Positions 10,138-20,718 of a stretch of 64,000 nt of DNA are shown piece after piece; position 1 is the stretch's first letter; each line of letters opens with the position of its first letter. Below the pieces are notes generated by a model that was not told the origin of the DNA, made no database searches, and saw nothing but the letters and a program-made list of their open reading frames with translations. The stretch spans positions 26,042,591 to 26,106,590 of the forward strand of contig CM033393.1 of assembly GCA_019426215.1 (NCBI GenBank), in the 5' to 3' direction. Origin of the DNA: Buddleja alternifolia (taxonomy: Eukaryota; Streptophyta; Magnoliopsida; Lamiales; Scrophulariaceae). The position numbers and the translations under genes were made by a program.

Positions 10138-13100
10138 TGCTGTTCGCATTTCCGCGCCCGAGCGCCCCGATGAGAACGCCCAGGCGCCGGAATCAACCCA
10201 CAGTGAACGAATGCTTCGCAATTGCTCGCCCGAGCGTCCCGATGATCACGCTCAGGCGCCCGAGACCCAGCGCCCTGGCACCGATTGTCGCGCCCAGGCG
10301 CCACCTCCTGAACCCTCCACAGTGGGCTCTTCAAATCTAACGCATCCTCCCATCGAGGTCCGTCTGCCATTTCCTAATGCACATAGAAAGAAAAAAAAGG
10401 AGATGGATCCAAGTTTCCTTCGAATCTTAGCAATTCTTCGTGAGGTTAGGATTAATATTCCTTTTATAGACGCAATTTTACAAATGCCAAATTACGTGAA
10501 ATTTTTCAAGGATATTTTATCCAACAAACAAAAGTGGGAGGAAAACGAAACGGTGTGCCTAACCGAGGAATGCTCCGCCGTATTGCTTAATAAATTACCA
10601 ATGAAACTTGAAGACCCTGGGAGTCTCACTATTCCTTGCACGATTGGGCCATTATCCTTCGAAAAAGTTTTGTGCGACTCGGGAGCTAGCATCAACCTCC
10701 TCCCGTACTCTCTTTTCAAAAAGTTGGGCCTTGGTAACCCAAAGCCGACTTCAATGAGCCTCCAACTTGCCGATAGATCAATCAAGAGACCACGGGGAAT
10801 AATCGAAGATGTAATCGTTCAAGTCGACAAATTCTACTTCCCGGTTGACTTTGTGGTTCTTGATATGGAGGAAGATGTTGAGGTACCCCTGATCCTAGGA
10901 AGACCATTCCTAGCCACTGGTAAGGCGGTAATCGATATTGCCAATGGTAAGCTAACCTTAAATGTGGGAGATGAAAAGGTCACCTTTGATGTTTTTAAAG
11001 TGCTTAAACACCCATGTGATCCTGACTCATGTTTACGCATCGATGTATTTGATATGTTGATTGATGAGACTTTTCAGGCACAAATGGTAGACAACCCATT
11101 GGAGACATGTCTTTCCAAATCTATGGATGTCGATTCAGCGAGTGAAGAACAATTGGAAACCATGTTTAGCATAGAGAAGCCACCTCTTTACCACGTCATT
11201 GGAGCTAAAAAATTAGAAAGATCACTCTTGGCTCCTCCTCGCCCTTCTATCGAAGAGGCCCCTATCCTTGAGCTTAAACCATTACCATTACATTTGAAAT
11301 ATGTATTTTTAAATGATAATGAGACTCTACCTTTAATTATCTCATCTTCTTTGACAGGAGAACAGGAGGAGCGACTCATGAGAGTATTGAAGGCCAACAA
11401 AAAGGCCTTCGGGTGGAAAATTGCAGATATAAAAGGCATAAGTCCAGCGGTGTGCATGCACAAAATACTCATGGAGGAGTCCGCAAAACCTACACGCCAA
11501 CCACAAAGACGGTCAAATCCACAAATACAAGAGGTGGTAAAGAAAGAGGTTATAAAACTACTCGATGCAGGTATAATCTATCCTATCTCTGATAGTGGAT
11601 GGGTAAGCCCGACTCAAGTAGGACCCAAGAAGGGCGGAATAACTGTGATAGAAAATGCGAACAATGAATTAATCCCTACTCGAATGCTTACCGGGTGGCG
11701 TGTGTGTATAGATTATCGCAAGTTAAATGATGCCACTCGTAAGGACCATTTCCCCCTCCCATTCATTGACCAAATGCTTGAAAGGTTAGCCAGACATGAT
11801 TTTTATTGTTTTCTAGATGGGTATTCCGGCTATAACCAAATTGCCATAGCCCCCGAGGACCAAGAGAAAACAACTTTCACTTGTCCCTATGGCACGTTTG
11901 CTTATAGGCGGATGCCGTTTGGATTATGCAATGCCCCGGCCACATTTCAACGATGTATGATGGTGATCTTTCATGACATGGTTGAAGAATTCCTTGAGAT
12001 TTTTATGGATGATTTTTCTGTTTTTGGAACCTCATTTAACACATGTCTTGATCATTTGGACAGTGTTCTAAAACGCTGTGAGGAAACAAATCTTGTTTTG
12101 AATTGGGAAAAATGTCATTTTATGGTCCGGGAAGGGATTGTGCTAGGTCACAAAATCTCCCAAAAAGGGATTGAAGTGGACCAAGCCAAGATTGAGGTAA
12201 TAGAAAAGCTTCCTCCACCTACATCGGTGAAAGCCGTGAGGAGCTTTCTTGGTCATGCCGGCTTCTATAGGCGATTTTTCAAAATTTTTTCCAAAATTGC
12301 AAAGCCGTTATCTAACTTGCTTGTCAAAGATGCACCATTCAATTTTGATTCCCTTTGTTTACAGGCCTTCATGACTCTTAAGGAGCTATTGATATCCGCT
12401 CCCATCATGGCACCTCCCGATTGGAGTTTGCCTTTCGAATTGATGTGTGATGCTAGTGACACAGCGGTGGGTGCGGTCCTTGGCCAAAGGAAGGATAAGG
12501 TATTTCAAACCATCTACTATGCTAGTAAGACTTTAAATGATGCACAAATGAATTACGCAACCACGGAAAAAGAATTACTAGCCATAGTATTTGCATTTGA
12601 CAAGTTCCATGCTTATCTCATTTTGAATAAAGTAATTGTGTACACTGATCACTCCGCATTAAAATACTTGCTTGCCAAAAAGGATGCCAAACCTAGACTC
12701 ATTAGGTGGATTTTACTTCTTCAAGAATTTGACATAGAAATTAAGGATAAGAAAGGAGCAGAAAATGTTGTTGCCGACCACTTGTCTAGGATAGAGATTC
12801 CTAAGCCTGAGTGCGTGTTTGATAAACCTATTTGTGAGGAGTTTCCCGATGAGCAATTGTATGCTATACTTCATAATGATGCTCCTTGGTATGCCAATTA
12901 TGCAAATTATCTTGTCACGGGAGTTCTTCCTCTGGATATCACTTATCATCAAAAGAAGAAATTCTTATTTGATGTGAAGCGATATTTGTGGGACGAACCA
13001 TATCTATTTAAGATTTGTGCAGATGGCCTCATTCGACGATGTATCCCCGAGGAGGAAATAGCATCAATTCTCGCCCATTGTCATGATATGTCGGTAGGTG

Positions 13101-14167
13101 GTCACTTTGGACCCTCTAAAACAGTGGCTAAAGTGCTTCAATCAGGTTTCTTTTGGCCTACTCTTTCTAAAGATGCATTCTTGTATGTTCAATCTTGTGA
13201 TAGGTGTCAACGAACAGGTAACATCTCTAAAAGACACGAAATGCCATTGAATAACATGCTTGAATGTGAACTATTTGATGTATGGGGTATTGATTTTATG
13301 GGACCCTTCCCTAGTTCTTGTTCCAATAAGTATATTCTTGTTGCGGTCGACTATGTCTCTAAATGGGTCGAAGCTGAGGCTTTACCAACTAATGATGCTC
13401 GGGTGGTTACTCGATTTTTTTAAAAAAGGATTTTCACTCGTTTTGGAACTCCTAGAGCAATCGTTAGTGACGGGGGCACCCATTTTTGTAACAAACAATT
13501 CGAGCACTTACTGAACAAGTACGGGGTACGGCATAAAATCTCAACCCCATATCATCCTCAAACGAGTGGTCAAGTGGAGGTGTCGAATCGGGAGATTAAA
13601 CGCATTCTTGAAAAAACGGTTAACGCATCTAGAAAAGATTGGTCCCTTAAACTAGATGACGCCTTGTGGGCATATAGAACCGCGTTTAAAACTCCGATTG
13701 GCATGTCCCCATATCGCCTTGTCTTTGGAAAAGCATGTCACTTACCGGTTGAGCTCGAACATCGCGCTTTTTGGGCTATTAAATTTCTAAATTTTGATTC
13801 TCAACTCGTAGGTACCAAGCGATTACTCCAATTACACGAACTTGAGGAATGGCACCATCAAGCGTATGAGAACGCCAAGCTTTACAAGGAGCGAACGAAA
13901 ACATGGCATGATAAGCGTATTATTCCCCGAGAATTTCATGAAGGAGACAAGGTTTTACTATACAATTCTCGCCTTCGACTTTTTCCCGGGAAGCTCAAGT
14001 CAAAATGGTCGGGACCATTTGTTGTATCTCGTGTGTATGCTTCTGGTGCCATTCAACTTATAACGGATAATGGACGAACCTTCATGACAAACGCCCAAAG
14101 GTTAAAGCATTACATTGGGATTGACGGGTCGAGGGATAAAGTGACCATTCCCCTCCAGGATCTTTAG
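10064..14167 (+). pseudogene. pol: gypsy Pol polyprotein (PR-RT-RNaseH-IN), one in-frame stop
   Basis: This frame encodes the enzymes that copy and insert the element. Order: aspartic protease with DSGA (catalytic Asp 10676-10678); reverse transcriptase with DYRKLND and FMDD (Asp pair 12008-12013); RNase H with CDASD, and YTDH near 12640; integrase with an HHCC zinc finger (about 13075-13210) and the DD35E triad (Asp 13292-13294, Asp 13469-13471, Glu 13577-13579). Downstream is a basic C-terminal domain without a chromodomain. A TAA at 13421-13423 between the first and second integrase Asp codons interrupts an otherwise open frame of 1367 codons; the same frame continues to 14167. A single AAA-to-TAA change could explain it. 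Pol is +1 relative to gag across the A8 run at 10073-10080. The other motifs look intact, so the break is recent. Confidence 0.9.
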
Positions 14168-15808
14168 CGATTCTTTATCTCAAGTCGAGCTACCGACTCT
14201 AAACTAGCGCTTCTTGGGAGGCAACCCAAGTTTGTAAGTTTGTTTTTCTTTTTCTTTTTGTTTTTGTTTTGTTTAGTTTGTTTCTTTTTATTGTGTTCAA
14301 GCATGCACTTTTGGCATGTATGTTTTTCTTATGCTTGATGGTTTAAAAAGTTGAAGTGTTAGATATGATGCACATTTGGACCCCACCTTTAGAGATTCTT
14401 ATTTTACTCGATAAGAGGAGAAACTTTGTAAGGATGCATTGGAAGCTTAAGGATGTTCTTCAATATCCTTGGTTGTAAGTGTTCTTTTACCTTTGTGTAT
14501 GCATGTTGTAACAGCATTGGGGACAATGTTGGATTTAAGTTTGGGGGTAGAAGAGTATCTATTTTGAATATTGAAAATGCAATCCTAATTTTTAACTTGA
14601 ATTTGGGGAAAGTTTGTTTGATATCATGTTTATATGCTTCTTTGTTGAGAAAATCAAGCATGAAAAAAAATTTAGTCCTTCCAATTGATGCATTGAAATT
14701 GATTGACTTGGAAAAATGGCATGAATTCTTGAAATAATCTGAATTTAATGGAATATATATATCTTTGAAATTGCTCGTGGAGACCTTAGACTAGAATTGA
14801 TTCTTTAGATGATTCACAATGCACTTAAATCGAAGGTAGAGGAGTTGAGAGGATAACCATCTTAAGACACTTAAGGAATTATTTCCAGAAATATTAACTT
14901 AGATTTCTCATAAGGTTATAAGTTGAGTAGTAATTTTATATGCTAACAATGAATTGAAAAGGTTGAATTTTGGTATGACCAAAAGTGGTCAGGCTAATAC
15001 GTACCGGAGGTGAAAAGTTTCATGCCTATATACTGTACTATTATGCTAATTTGAGCTATGCTCAAGCCAAAAGAAGTGAGTTGTTTAAAAGATCTAGTTT
15101 TATTTCGTGGCCTTTGATACTCGAGTGATTAAATCCTTAGGAGTGTCTCTACACTTAATGCCCCAAAACTATCTAGTTTGGGAGTCATTGGTCTAAAACT
15201 TGTTACATGGGTGTCATAGAAAGTCTAATGGAATAAAACATTGCACATGATCTAGCCTTAATGAAGTTTAATGGAAATTCCATATGAATTGAATGTTGAA
15301 TTTTTGAGATAATGAAATTTAAATGGCTATGAGATTTTCTATAATTCTTGTGCCTTGTGTTTGATCAAAAGTTGATAGATATGGGATTAATGTCCAAAAT
15401 TTGGTAAGGATGCCTCTCGACTATAATACCCTAGATTTATTTTTCACTATACCCTAGGGAGTCGTTTCAAGTATTGGTGTCACATGAGCAAAAGTAGTTG
15501 ATATGTATATATATATTTGTGAACTTTAAAAGGTTGATTTTATGCCATTCATTCTTGTTGATCATATTGAGATGTGTTGATTCGGTTGGGATTGAATATT
15601 TGCTAGATTTTGTGGGTATATCTTATGCAAACCCTCACGAGACTATAACTCGTCCTTTGAGGTAACTCAAAGGTTTAAAGGCTTGTTGCACCCGCTAAGT
15701 GCAATCGTTTACTCCACGAAAGTGAGTTAGTTAGTTGTTTTGTTTTCTCCCATTGAATGATGTTGGTCTTGCCTTATAGCTCTTATTGCTCGAGGTCGAG
15801 CAATTGAT
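14168..15808 (+). other. non-coding 3' internal region of the gypsy element
   Basis: Between the pol end and the PPT lie 1.6 kb without a credible gene. It starts with a T-rich tract and a GGGAGGCAACCCAAG block. An internal polypurine-like copy of the PPT core sits at 14537-14548. Athila relatives often carry an env-like frame here; none is recognisable in this copy. Confidence 0.7.
14537..14548 (+). promoter_or_regulatory. second PPT-like motif
   Basis: AAGTTTGGGGGT here is identical to the 12-mer of the true PPT at 15809-15820. It follows GGGGACAATGTTGG. It may act as an additional plus-strand initiation site or be the relic of a conserved 3' signal. Confidence 0.5.
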
Positions 15809-15820
15809 AAGTTTGGGGGT
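15809..15820 (+). promoter_or_regulatory. polypurine tract of the gypsy element
   Basis: AAGTTTGGGGGT ends two bases before the TG of the 3' LTR, the position expected for the RNase H-resistant primer for plus-strand DNA synthesis. Confidence 0.85.
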
Positions 15821-15822
15821 GT

Positions 15823-17738
15823 TGATAAGAGGTGTTTTTACGTGTTTTTAAGACCGTAATTCTTATGATTTGGATTCACTTATTGCTTAAATCATGTCAC
15901 ATTTGCATTTAATAGGTGTGTTAAGTGAATACAGGTAATAAATGAGAATACATGAAGAAAAGGGAAGAAAAACGATGTACAAAACAAGTTCAAGCATGTT
16001 TTTCAACACCTAGGCGGTTAATGCATCTCCTACCACATTCGAGCGATAATTCCGTACATTTTGAGACCGACTTAGACAAAGTTTCCTTCTACAAAGTTTT
16101 ATATGTATGTCTTAGCTTCAAATGGGAACTTGAAACATCCAAATCGGAGGTCTATAGAGATAATTGTGAAGGAAATACGATTGCTGCGCCGAACAGAGAA
16201 GTACATGTGCGAAGATACGCCCCAACGCCCTCCTAGTCATGCCTAGGCATGGATAGTCCGAATGTTACTCCTTTTCAGCCTAAATTCCAGTATTATATGA
16301 TGGGTAAGAATCACTTTTGGCCATAATTCAGCACATGTGTTGAGGGGTTGTCATAAGTGTGTTTCTTGGTAGATTTACTTTATGGGCGCCAAATCAGAAA
16401 CAACCTCCATGTTGAAACGTAATTTAGGTATACTTAGAGACCGAATTGGACAAAATGTCCTTCTGTAAAGTTGTAGATCTATGTTTTATATGAACATGGG
16501 GACTTGAATCATCCAATTTGGAGATCTGTGGAGACGTTTATGAGTAAAATACTAAGACTGCGCTGGAAAGCAAGAAAATGGCAGCATGCATGTGTTTTGT
16601 TGAAGTTTTCACATGGTTATGCTTGGTGGAATTCTTAAGGGCCGAAAGTTTAGCATTTTTTAGCTGGTTGGAATCTTAAAAGCCAAACTTTAAGCATCAC
16701 CTTAGGTGGAATTCTCATTGGGGAACTTTAATGGGAATTCTTAATGCATACTTTAGTTGAATTTTGGCTATAAAAGGAGGGGGAACCCATACTCTTCATC
16801 ATTCACTATCAATTTCAGATTCTTGGAGGAGAGGAGGAGGAGGAATCGGTCCTCAAGCTTCATTCATCACCATTCTTCATCATTCTAAGAGGAGAAAGCT
16901 AGGAATTGAAGCTCCAATCAAGGGGCCATCATCTATCACATTAGAGGGAGTTTTTATAGCCTTTTCATTTCATTCATGTCTATGAACATGTGTATTTATT
17001 CATTATTGTTTTTCATAATATCTATCATGAACTAAATTCATAAGACTAAGGCCATGTAAGGTCAAATTGTGATATATGCTTATAATAGATGATTGTTGAG
17101 GTTATACTTATATTGTTATGTGATGTGAATTTGTGTTTTTACCTATCTTGCATATACTTGATCACTATATGTTAGAATCTTATGCCTAGGTTGATATTTC
17201 GGGAGAAAATTAACTTAGGGTGCAAGAAATTCACATCATGACCCGCAACTAATGAGGAATTGCCCTAGACATAGGTAAAGATTCCCGGGTGAAGTTGTTC
17301 GATTCTAATCGAGTGAACTCTAGTACGTTAATGCATGTTTAGTGGTTAGATTTCCGGATAGGAATATTTGGGAAATCACGATCTAAGCATAGGAGTTTAT
17401 ACGCGAGACATCGGTTATTCTCTACCCTCGGAGCTCTCACCATAACAATATAAGTGTAATCCTTCAACAAGAACCTTTATAAGTATATTTGATCAATTTG
17501 AACCTAGCATGTGCCTTAGTCTCCCTTTATAATTGGTTTTAAATCACTTGCTCATCTTTGTTCTTGTTCTTTACAAATTTTATTTGAATTTATTCTTACT
17601 TTGTTTATTCACTTCATTACAAATCTTAAACTAGAATTCAAGTCTCCGTGGTTCGACAACTCGGACTTTTCGTCCACACTTATTACTACACACGACTAGT
17701 GCACTTGCTACAATAGCACGTTAGCTTTTAGCGTGTCA
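15823..17738 (+). repeat. 3' LTR of the gypsy element
   Basis: It has exactly the length of the 5' LTR (1916 bp), begins TGATAAGAGGTG and ends GCGTGTCA. About 14 substitutions and no indels were found by eye. A TATA box is at 16769-16775. The GTACA duplication follows at 17739-17743. Confidence 0.95.
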
Positions 17739-18560
17739 GTACACATCAATTGACGTATAGGAACACATCAATTGACGTATGGCTACAAATCAATTGACGT
17801 ATGCATAGACATCAATTGACGCATGTATACATATCAATTGACGTATGGATACATATCAAATGACGTATGTCTACATATCAATTGACGTATGGCTATATAT
17901 AAATTGACGTATGTATAATATCAATTGAGGTATAGGTACACATCAATTGGCGTATGGCTACACATCAATTGACGTATGTATAGATATCAATTGACGTATG
18001 TATACACATCAATTGATGTATGTACATATATCAATTGACGTATGTAGACATATCAATTGACATATGTATTCTTATGAATTGACGTATGTCTACATATTAA
18101 TTGACGTATATATACATATCAATTGACGTATGGCTACATATAAATTGACATATGTATAATATCAATTGACGTATGTATACACATCAATTGACGTATGTAT
18201 ACACATCAATTGACTTATGTATACACATCAATTGACATATGTATATAAATCAATTGACGTATGTATACATATCAATTGACGTACGTATACATATCAATTG
18301 ACGTACAATTACATATCAACTGATGTATGGATACATATCAATTGACGTATGTATATATATTAATTGACGTATGGTTACATATCAATTGACGTATGTGTAC
18401 GTATCACTTGACATATGGCTACATATCAATTGAAGTATGTATACATATCAATTGATGTATGGATACATATCAATTGACCTATAAGTACATTGAAATGACG
18501 TATTGGTACGCATCAACCGACGTATGTTTACCTGTAAAATGACGTATGTGTACATTAAAA
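17739..18560. repeat. minisatellite array 2, right segment
   Basis: The array resumes after the gypsy insertion with the same unit and orientation (CATATCAATTGACGTATG...). About 40 units of roughly 20 bp are present. It grades into longer-period repeats after about 18480. Confidence 0.9.
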
Positions 18561-18985
18561 TGATGTATATTTAATTCCAATCGACGTATTGTGATATATA
18601 AAATGAAGTATTATTACATATAAGTGACTTTATTGAAATGCCGTATATGTAATTCCAATCGACGTATTGTGATATATAAAATGAAGTATTATTACATATA
18701 AGTGAATTTATTGAAATGGCGTATATGTAATTCCAATCGACGTATTGTGATATATAAAATGAAGTATTATTACATATAAGTGACTTTATTGAAATGACGT
18801 ATAGGTACACATCAATGACGTATTGGCACACATCTACTAACGTATGTTTACATGTAAAATGACAAATGTTTACATTAAAATGTCGTATGTTTACATGTAA
18901 AATGACGTATATCTAATTCCACTGGACGTATTGCGACTTATAAATGACGTATTTGTATACATGTAAATATACTTTTTATACATTT
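18561..18985. repeat. 78-bp higher-order repeat at the array end
   Basis: Three near-identical 78-bp units (about 18565-18800) each contain AATTCCAATCGACGTATTGTG and AAATGAAGTATTATTACATA. Because 78 is a multiple of three, the minus strand shows a repeated 26-residue peptide; I regard this as incidental. Decayed units continue to about 18985. Confidence 0.85.
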
Positions 18986-19426
18986 TAATGGACGTATTTT
19001 GTTAAATTTGTGTGCTATATTTACATGCTATTTATATAATAAAAACATGAATTAACAGTAAATACCACAAAACCAAATCAATAAATACCACAAAATGTGT
19101 CAACATATTCATAATAAATATATAAATCATTATCATTCAACAATGACAAAACTAACATCTCAAAAGAGTTTCAAAACAAACTGCCCCAGTAATATCTCCA
19201 AAAAATACAAGCAGATTTAGGGCTTAGCAAACAACCCTTTATGATATTTAGTCAATTTACCCAACCCGTCATGCAATTTTTCAATCATCATCCTTTACGC
19301 CGTGCTCAAGGAAACAAAAAAAAATACAAGGTATTAGTGGGATAAAAAGGTAATAATGTCAAATACAAGTAAACAAAACACTAAATGATAAAAAATGTCA
19401 AAGCGTTAGTGTCGTTGTTTTGCTTG
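18986..19426. other. AT-rich interval, no clear gene
   Basis: No convincing coding sequence is seen. A short minus-strand run at 19226-19305 reads MMIEKLHDGLGKLTKYHKG and then stops; it lies after a T-rich stretch that could be a splice acceptor. It might be a last exon of the decayed MULE gene to the right, but the evidence is weak. Confidence 0.4.
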
Positions 19427-19617
19427 TTAAAAGGTGTCAAACTATAGTGTCCTCACATAGGGGCCTTGTGGGATATAAAATCACTATACTGGCTCTTCCA
19501 CATGGAGCCTGCATTCAAAAGAAGCACCTGCAGATTGCACAGGAAAAGCCAGTGTAATGGTTTTATACCGCACTAGGTCCCTACGTGAAGATCAACTACA
19601 TTTAAAACATCTTTTAA
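19427..19617. mobile_element. palindromic MITE-like element, copy 1
   Basis: Imperfect inverted termini are TTAAAAGGTGTC at the left and TTAAAAGATGTTTT read from the right. The two halves fold back along most of the length: GTCCTCACATAGGGGCCTTGTG pairs with the complement of CACTAGGTCCCTACGTGAAG. The centre reads GAAGCACCTGCAG. It is about 190 bp and has no coding capacity. A second copy lies 80 bp away in the same orientation. Confidence 0.65.
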
Positions 19618-19696
19618 AATGCATGTGAAAGACATACTTCAATAACAGCGAGACAAAACATATGTTCGATCACGTTTTTTCCGGTGTCTTAGAAGG

Positions 19697-19887
19697 TAAA
19701 AGGCGTCAAACTACAAGTGTCCTCACGTATGCGCCTTGTGGGATATAAAATTACTATATTAGCTTTTCCTAATGGAGAGTGCATTCAAAAGAAGCACTTG
19801 CAATCTCCACTGGAAAAGCCAGTATAATGGTTCTATGCTGCACTAGGTCCCTACATGAAAAATAACTACATTTAGGACACCTTTTAA
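19697..19887. mobile_element. palindromic MITE-like element, copy 2
   Basis: It is homologous to copy 1 over its whole length (GATATAAAAT-TACTATA, CATTCAAAAGAAGCAC, GCACTAGGTCCCTAC), with termini TAAAAGGCGTC and, from the right, TAAAAGGTGTCC. The folding pattern is the same. The superfamily is not identified; target duplications are short or eroded. Confidence 0.65.
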
Positions 19888-19889
19888 TT

Positions 19890-20270
19890 ACCATCAACAC
19901 ATGAGAACAACTACATTTAGAAAGTACTGTTACAGCAATCATGAGCACAAACACAATATCGTTACAGTGATAATGAAGTATGTTTAAAGTACAAATATAA
20001 TATTGTTATAGCGACCATGGAGTATGTTTAAGCACAAATGAAGTTAGCAATTTTAAAGGAACAGGAAGTATTGTTAATAAGAAAATGAAGTATTTTTAAA
20101 GAGATCATGACATATGTGTAAAGTGAAGTTTTTATAAAGAGAACATGAAGTAATTTTATTTTGTACACCAAGTATTGCTCATGTCAAAATGAAGTATGTT
20201 TAACTTGAGCATGATGTATGCTAAAGGGGACAAATACAATATGTTAAGGTATCAAAATGTGTATGTAAAC
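19890..20270. repeat. degenerate ~30-bp repeat (GAAGTATGTTTAA)
   Basis: Loose repeats of an A-rich unit such as ATGAAGTATGTTTAAAG recur at roughly 30-bp spacing (for example around 19975, 20020, 20090 and 20195). They lie immediately after the predicted splice donor of the MULE-like exon, so this is intron or decayed spacer. Related words in inverse orientation occur at 2450-2670. Confidence 0.5.
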
Positions 20271-20664
20271 TACCTAATGGAAGCGCCTTCTTGGCCCCGG
20301 TGATCTTTTTCAAAACACGGACATATCTACCATGTCCACGTAAGGACTTTATGTAGTCGAAGCTATTGTTGAAGTCCTCCTCGTCATTCAGAGCTACATA
20401 AAGCTTATACCGGGGAGAGATGTACTTCACAACCACCGATTCGCAATTAATTGCTACCCACCTTCTTGGCAGATTATCGTACAATCCATCCAAGGTCATT
20501 CTCTCTTCGATGGACAGGACATGCAGCTCATCGTTGAATTTGACAATCCCTAAAAGACATTCCTCTCTGGTTGAACTAATTTCCACTGGCGACGCTTCTA
20601 GTAATGGTAGAAAATCATTGTTATTTTTGTGGTCATCTTCGTCGATGACTGCTCTGACTTCCAT
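20221..20664 (-). pseudogene. probable MULE transposase, N-terminal exon fragment
   Basis: On the minus strand an ATG at 20664 opens a frame starting MEVRAVIDEDDHKNNN. It then shows MTLDGLYDNL, VVKYISPRYKLYVALNDEED and GRYVRVLKK. Plant Mutator-like transposases commonly begin with such a domain: a short helix with L..L, then a beta-rich VKY segment, then a DEDF-like acidic patch. A donor-like GTAGTT at 20270-20274 suggests the exon ends there. No zinc-finger or catalytic DDE part is found to the left; that space is repeats and MITEs. The 5' UTR is split from its upstream part (43187 onward) by element A. Family assignment rests on pattern recognition, so confidence is moderate. Confidence 0.45.
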
Positions 20665-20718
20665 CAATGGGTTCGGAGGTTATGCGGCGGTGCAAGGGCG
20701 CAACATACGGTTGTTTAG

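Larger units (their letters stand above)
6726..17738 (+). mobile_element. complete Athila-like Ty3/gypsy retrotransposon
   Basis: The 11,013-bp element has identical-length LTRs (1916 bp each, TG...CA), a 5-bp target duplication GTACA (6721-6725, 17739-17743), a PBS matching tRNA-Asp(GUC), gag, pol in the order PR-RT-RNaseH-IN, and a polypurine tract. The tRNA-Asp primer and the pol signature [12 protein letters not shown] fit the Athila branch of plant gypsy elements. There is no env-like frame: 14168-15808 looks non-coding. LTRs differ at about 14 positions by eye (about 0.7%), which implies a recent insertion. Pol is in a different frame from gag because of an A8 tract, and the integrase has one in-frame stop. 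This copy is therefore probably not autonomous unless recoding occurs. Confidence 0.92.

Noticed and set aside
14453..14737. 94-codon frame downstream of gypsy pol as an env candidate
   Set aside because: Too short, no signal peptide or membrane segment, and it overlaps the internal PPT-like motif.
19226..19305. Possible last exon on the minus strand
   Set aside because: Only about 25 codons, with an uncertain acceptor and no family match; noted in the interval entry but not called.
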